Made by a program: the position numbers and the translations under genes
From: Halochromatium roseum
GTDB lineage: Bacteria > Pseudomonadota > Gammaproteobacteria > Chromatiales > Chromatiaceae
Length of the DNA: 64,000 bases
Direction: 5' to 3'
Assembly (NCBI RefSeq): GCF_016653315.1
Contig: NZ_NHSH01000076.1
Span: forward strand, 79,745-143,744
In this document: positions 61,804-64,000 of the stretch, one piece after another
How positions within the stretch are numbered: position 1 is the stretch's first letter
How the letters are laid out: each line of letters opens with the position of its first letter
The notes under the pieces: model-generated
Databases searched by the model: none
Told to the model about the DNA's origin: nothing
What the model saw: only the letters and a program-made list of their open reading frames with translations

Positions 61804-63417
61804 TCAAGTGTTAGGTCGCATTGCCCGGGAGAACCGTCCAAACAGCCAGTCTTCGTCTTCGGGCATCGCCATGTTCGGTGCCCGTGCGCGTTGTGCGTTA
61901 GCCTCATCGATCCAATTGAGAACGCGCTGCTCCTGGTAGTCGTAGAACGGGTTATGACGCAGCCGCAAGAGCCATTGTGCCGGCACCTTGAGCACGCCGC
62001 GCTCACCTCGCACGGCAAGCTGACCTAAGAACACCTCGCTGCTCTGCTCCGGTGGGTAGCGCCCGTAGAGCGGGTCATCGATCGGAAACGGCAGGTCGAC
62101 ATGAGACAGTGAGAGCGCATCTTGAGGCCATGGCTCGTCTAATGTTTCTCGCGTCGTCGGTTCGGCCCTGAAGGGTGGCTTGTGCAAAGCGACCAGCGCG
62201 CGCGTCTTGGGGTGAGCGTTCGTTATCAGCGTCAGCTCAAAGGGCAGGCTGTCGTCAGCGAGGAGTTGCTGCGAGAGCGCAGCGCGCTCAGTGACGAGCA
62301 GCGGCGACGTCACCGCAACGCGATTGATGTCATAGAGTAGCAGTGCGTGGCGGCTCTCGGTGAGAAGTCCGAGCAGATTGTCGATGGCCGCAGTGGGCGA
62401 GACGGTCGCGTCCACCACGCTGAGTAGCACCAGGGTGGCGGGGAAGTTGGTGATCGGACCCTGACGCGCGAGCTGCCGCAGTCGTGCGGTGGTTGAGCCT
62501 GTCATCCGGTGCACCTGCAGGCTCGCGTTGGCGGTGAAGGCGTTGTAGTTGAATGGATCGAACTCTGGCAGCAGCGTCGTCCAGGCGACCTGCTCCAGCC
62601 CCGGAAGGGCCGATAAGCGCACCAGCCAGGGCGTGACCGCGGCAGCTGGGGTAATGCCGATTGCCGGTGAGACCAGCACCAGACTCGTTGGTACCTGCAA
62701 TGCGGCCTTGCTCGAGCCGGTTGCGGCACGCTTTTCAGGACCCGCATTGACCGCTACCATTGCATCCAGGGTGTAATCCAACGCCAGCGCGGCGCCGGTC
62801 GAATAGCCAATCATGTGCAGTGGTTTGCCACCGAGCTGCTCGGCCAGATGGGCCATGCCGAGGCGGGTGGCGGCCGCCATGTCCTCCCAGGTCACCGAGA
62901 GCAAGCCGGCCGGCGCCGTACCATGGCCGGGCATGCGCAGGCCAAGCACCTGATAGCCCTGCTCGGCCAGTGCCAGCCCAATCGCACGTAGGCTGTAGGG
63001 ACTGTCGGACATCCCGTGCAACAGCAAAACGCCGCCGATCGGTTGCGCTGCAGGCATCAGCTCGAAGCTGAGGTTCCAGTTCGGCTGCCGATCTCTGGGA
63101 TCGGACGCGCTGCCGCTGCTGAAGCGATTCAGCATCTGATCGGGACCTGTGGGTGTGACGGCGTAGACCTTCTCTTCAAGCTCTTCGAACAGCCTCGCCT
63201 CCAACGCTTGGTAGTCGGCAAAGGTTGTGATCTCCTCAGCCCGGTCGGCATTGAACTCTTGCTCCAGCTCAACGGTATGCCAAAGCTCGACCGGGGGGCC
63301 GCCGCGAACCCAAAGCACATAGATGACGACGACGCCGGTGATGAATCCGAGTGTGGCGATCAGTGCCCATTGGCTGAGGCGTTTGAGCAGGCGTGTGAGT
63401 GGGCGGAGAGGTTTCAT
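61804..63417 (-). CDS. Membrane-anchored alpha/beta hydrolase
   Basis: The 537-residue protein has an N-terminal membrane helix (about 17-37) and an alpha/beta-hydrolase domain. GGVLLLHGMSDSPYSLRAIGLAL supplies the oxyanion region, and MIGYSTGAALALD the nucleophile elbow (Ser in GYSTG). A C-terminal region of about 130 residues (PHKPPF..., ESSEVFLGQLAVRGERG...) extends past the usual fold. The substrate is unknown; serine aminopeptidase/lysophospholipase-like. It is next to an insertion sequence. Confidence 0.85.
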   Translation of the reverse strand: MKPLRPLTRLLKRLSQWALIATLGFITGVVVIYVLWVRGGPPVELWHTVELEQEFNADRAEEITTFADYQALEARLFEELEEKVYAVTPTGPDQMLNRFSSGSASDPRDRQPNWNLSFELMPAAQPIGGVLLLHGMSDSPYSLRAIGLALAEQGYQVLGLRMPGHGTAPAGLLSVTWEDMAAATRLGMAHLAEQLGGKPLHMIGYSTGAALALDYTLDAMVAVNAGPEKRAATGSSKAALQVPTSLVLVSPAIGITPAAAVTPWLVRLSALPGLEQVAWTTLLPEFDPFNYNAFTANASLQVHRMTGSTTARLRQLARQGPITNFPATLVLLSVVDATVSPTAAIDNLLGLLTESRHALLLYDINRVAVTSPLLVTERAALSQQLLADDSLPFELTLITNAHPKTRALVALHKPPFRAEPTTRETLDEPWPQDALSLSHVDLPFPIDDPLYGRYPPEQSSEVFLGQLAVRGERGVLKVPAQWLLRLRHNPFYDYQEQRVLNWIDEANAQRARAPNMAMPEDEDWLFGRFSRAMRPNT

Positions 63418-63434
63418 CCTGTGCGGTGCCTATA

Positions 63435-64000
63435 AACGTGCGATAAGAGCATATGATTAGACTTGTGACCAAATAATAATCGTTTTCTCATTGAAAAACA
63501 TAGTTATTTTTGAGGTTGGCCAACCCTGCAACGACCAAGATCACCTGATCAGCCATGCGAGTAGCACGATTTCTGAACGTGTTGGAGAGAATGTGAAAGG
63601 CTTTCAGGTCACCAATCAGATGCTCAACAACGATCCGTTTACTACTGATGGCCCGATTTTCTTTCTTCTGTTCAGGAGTCAACACCGGATTGGAAGATTT
63701 CGACTTTTTTGGCTTTTTATGAGGGATATTGATCCTGTGAAAGTTAGGATAATCATCTTTGATGCCCTGATAGCCTAAATCTACCGATACTTCTACGGAC
63801 GACAAATCCATTTTCTCAGGATCAAGTTCTTTCTTGAGAAGTGAATAGTCATGACGACGGCCAGGAGATGTTGGGCCAACAACAGAAATCCCTTTGTCGC
63901 CATCGGAGATGATTGTATTTTTGAACGTGTGAGTATGTTTTTTACCGCTATAATAGTTCTTCTGTTTACGAGAATGCTTTGGACGCTGGCGACGCCTTTC
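63435..64000. mobile_element. Left part of an IS5-superfamily insertion sequence
   Basis: From about 63435 the base composition turns AT-rich, unlike the surrounding genes, and the transposase frame runs to the window edge. The left end is estimated from composition; no terminal inverted repeat could be paired because the other end lies outside. Confidence 0.5.
63488..64000 (-). CDS. IS5-superfamily DDE transposase (5' part missing)
   Basis: The 170 residues visible are the C-terminal part of a DDE_Tnp_4-type transposase. Their order is RPKHSRKQKNYYSGKKHTHTFKN, GPTSPGRRHDYSLL, DLGYQG (second catalytic Asp) and RIVVEHLIGDLKAFHILSNTFRNR (catalytic Glu). The frame is open to the window edge, where the N-terminus and first Asp should lie. 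Codon use is AT-rich and Lys/Asn-rich, unlike its neighbours, a sign of recent arrival. Confidence 0.85.
   Translation of the reverse strand, partial: ERRRQRPKHSRKQKNYYSGKKHTHTFKNTIISDGDKGISVVGPTSPGRRHDYSLLKKELDPEKMDLSSVEVSVDLGYQGIKDDYPNFHRINIPHKKPKKSKSSNPVLTPEQKKENRAISSKRIVVEHLIGDLKAFHILSNTFRNRATRMADQVILVVAGLANLKNNYVFQ

Noticed and set aside
1..64000. CRISPR arrays, rRNA and tRNA genes, and replication or integration origins
   Set aside because: No regularly spaced direct repeats with unique spacers, no tRNA cloverleaf, no rRNA-like sequence and no attachment site could be identified by eye; a covariance-model search would be decisive for small RNAs.

Overview
The window looks like chromosome of a high-GC, sulfur-oxidising, CO2-fixing gammaproteobacterium, most likely a purple sulfur bacterium (Chromatiaceae). 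That placement is inference. It rests on a DabA/DabB inorganic-carbon pump, two YeeE/YedE sulfur-transport halves, a class I fructose-1,6-bisphosphatase, glycogen synthase, and gammaproteobacterial-type HemC/HemD, UbiD, SrkA and HldE. No photosynthesis gene, rRNA, tRNA or CRISPR array was found.

Layout. 0-5 kb: a Uma2-type nuclease, a broken MNT antitoxin, a CREST/ceramidase-like membrane protein, and an exported PCMT paired with a membrane spermidine-synthase-like protein. 5-11.5 kb: a histidine phosphatase, then dabB-dabA followed by a soluble PDC/Cache protein. 11.5-19.3 kb: a molybdenum island (modE-like regulator, modD, a di-mop molbindin, modA, a possible 35-codon membrane ORF, modB, modC) interrupted by a methyltransferase and an AlbA_2 ATPase. 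19.4-25.3 kb: split YeeE/YedE, an unusual Nramp-like transporter, and an exported protein-exbB-exbD-exbD-tonB operon. 25.4-33.9 kb: a very long Lhr-type helicase, MoeB/ThiF, YkgJ and FBPase. 33.9-40.8 kb: DUF29, a GT2-GT39-PAP2 envelope glycosylation operon, SYLF, DUF4342 and SrkA. 41-46 kb: a zinc dehydrogenase, then egtB-egtD (ergothioneine) and ubiD. 46-54.5 kb: an RRM protein, a Cu/Zn permease, a Rap1a-like protein, an epimerase, a ferredoxin-type reductase, hemC-hemD and argH. 54.5-63.4 kb: DUF4912-glgA, pstS, gmhA, hldE, a YqaA-like protein and an alpha/beta hydrolase. The right edge enters an AT-rich IS5-superfamily insertion sequence.

The genes combine carbon uptake and storage (dab, fbp, glgA), molybdenum uptake and its control, sulfur import, and envelope building (gmhA-hldE heptose, GT2/GT39/PAP2). 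Most same-strand neighbours are tightly spaced or overlap by 4 bp, so they are probably operons.

The most distinctive feature that gene calls do not explain is short tandem repeats of unrelated sequence. Intergenic arrays have units of 13 bp (three loci), 12, 11, 15 and 7 bp. Repeats inside genes have units of 6 or 12 bp and so keep the frame. There are also a two-copy dispersed 55-60 bp repeat and a MITE-like element.
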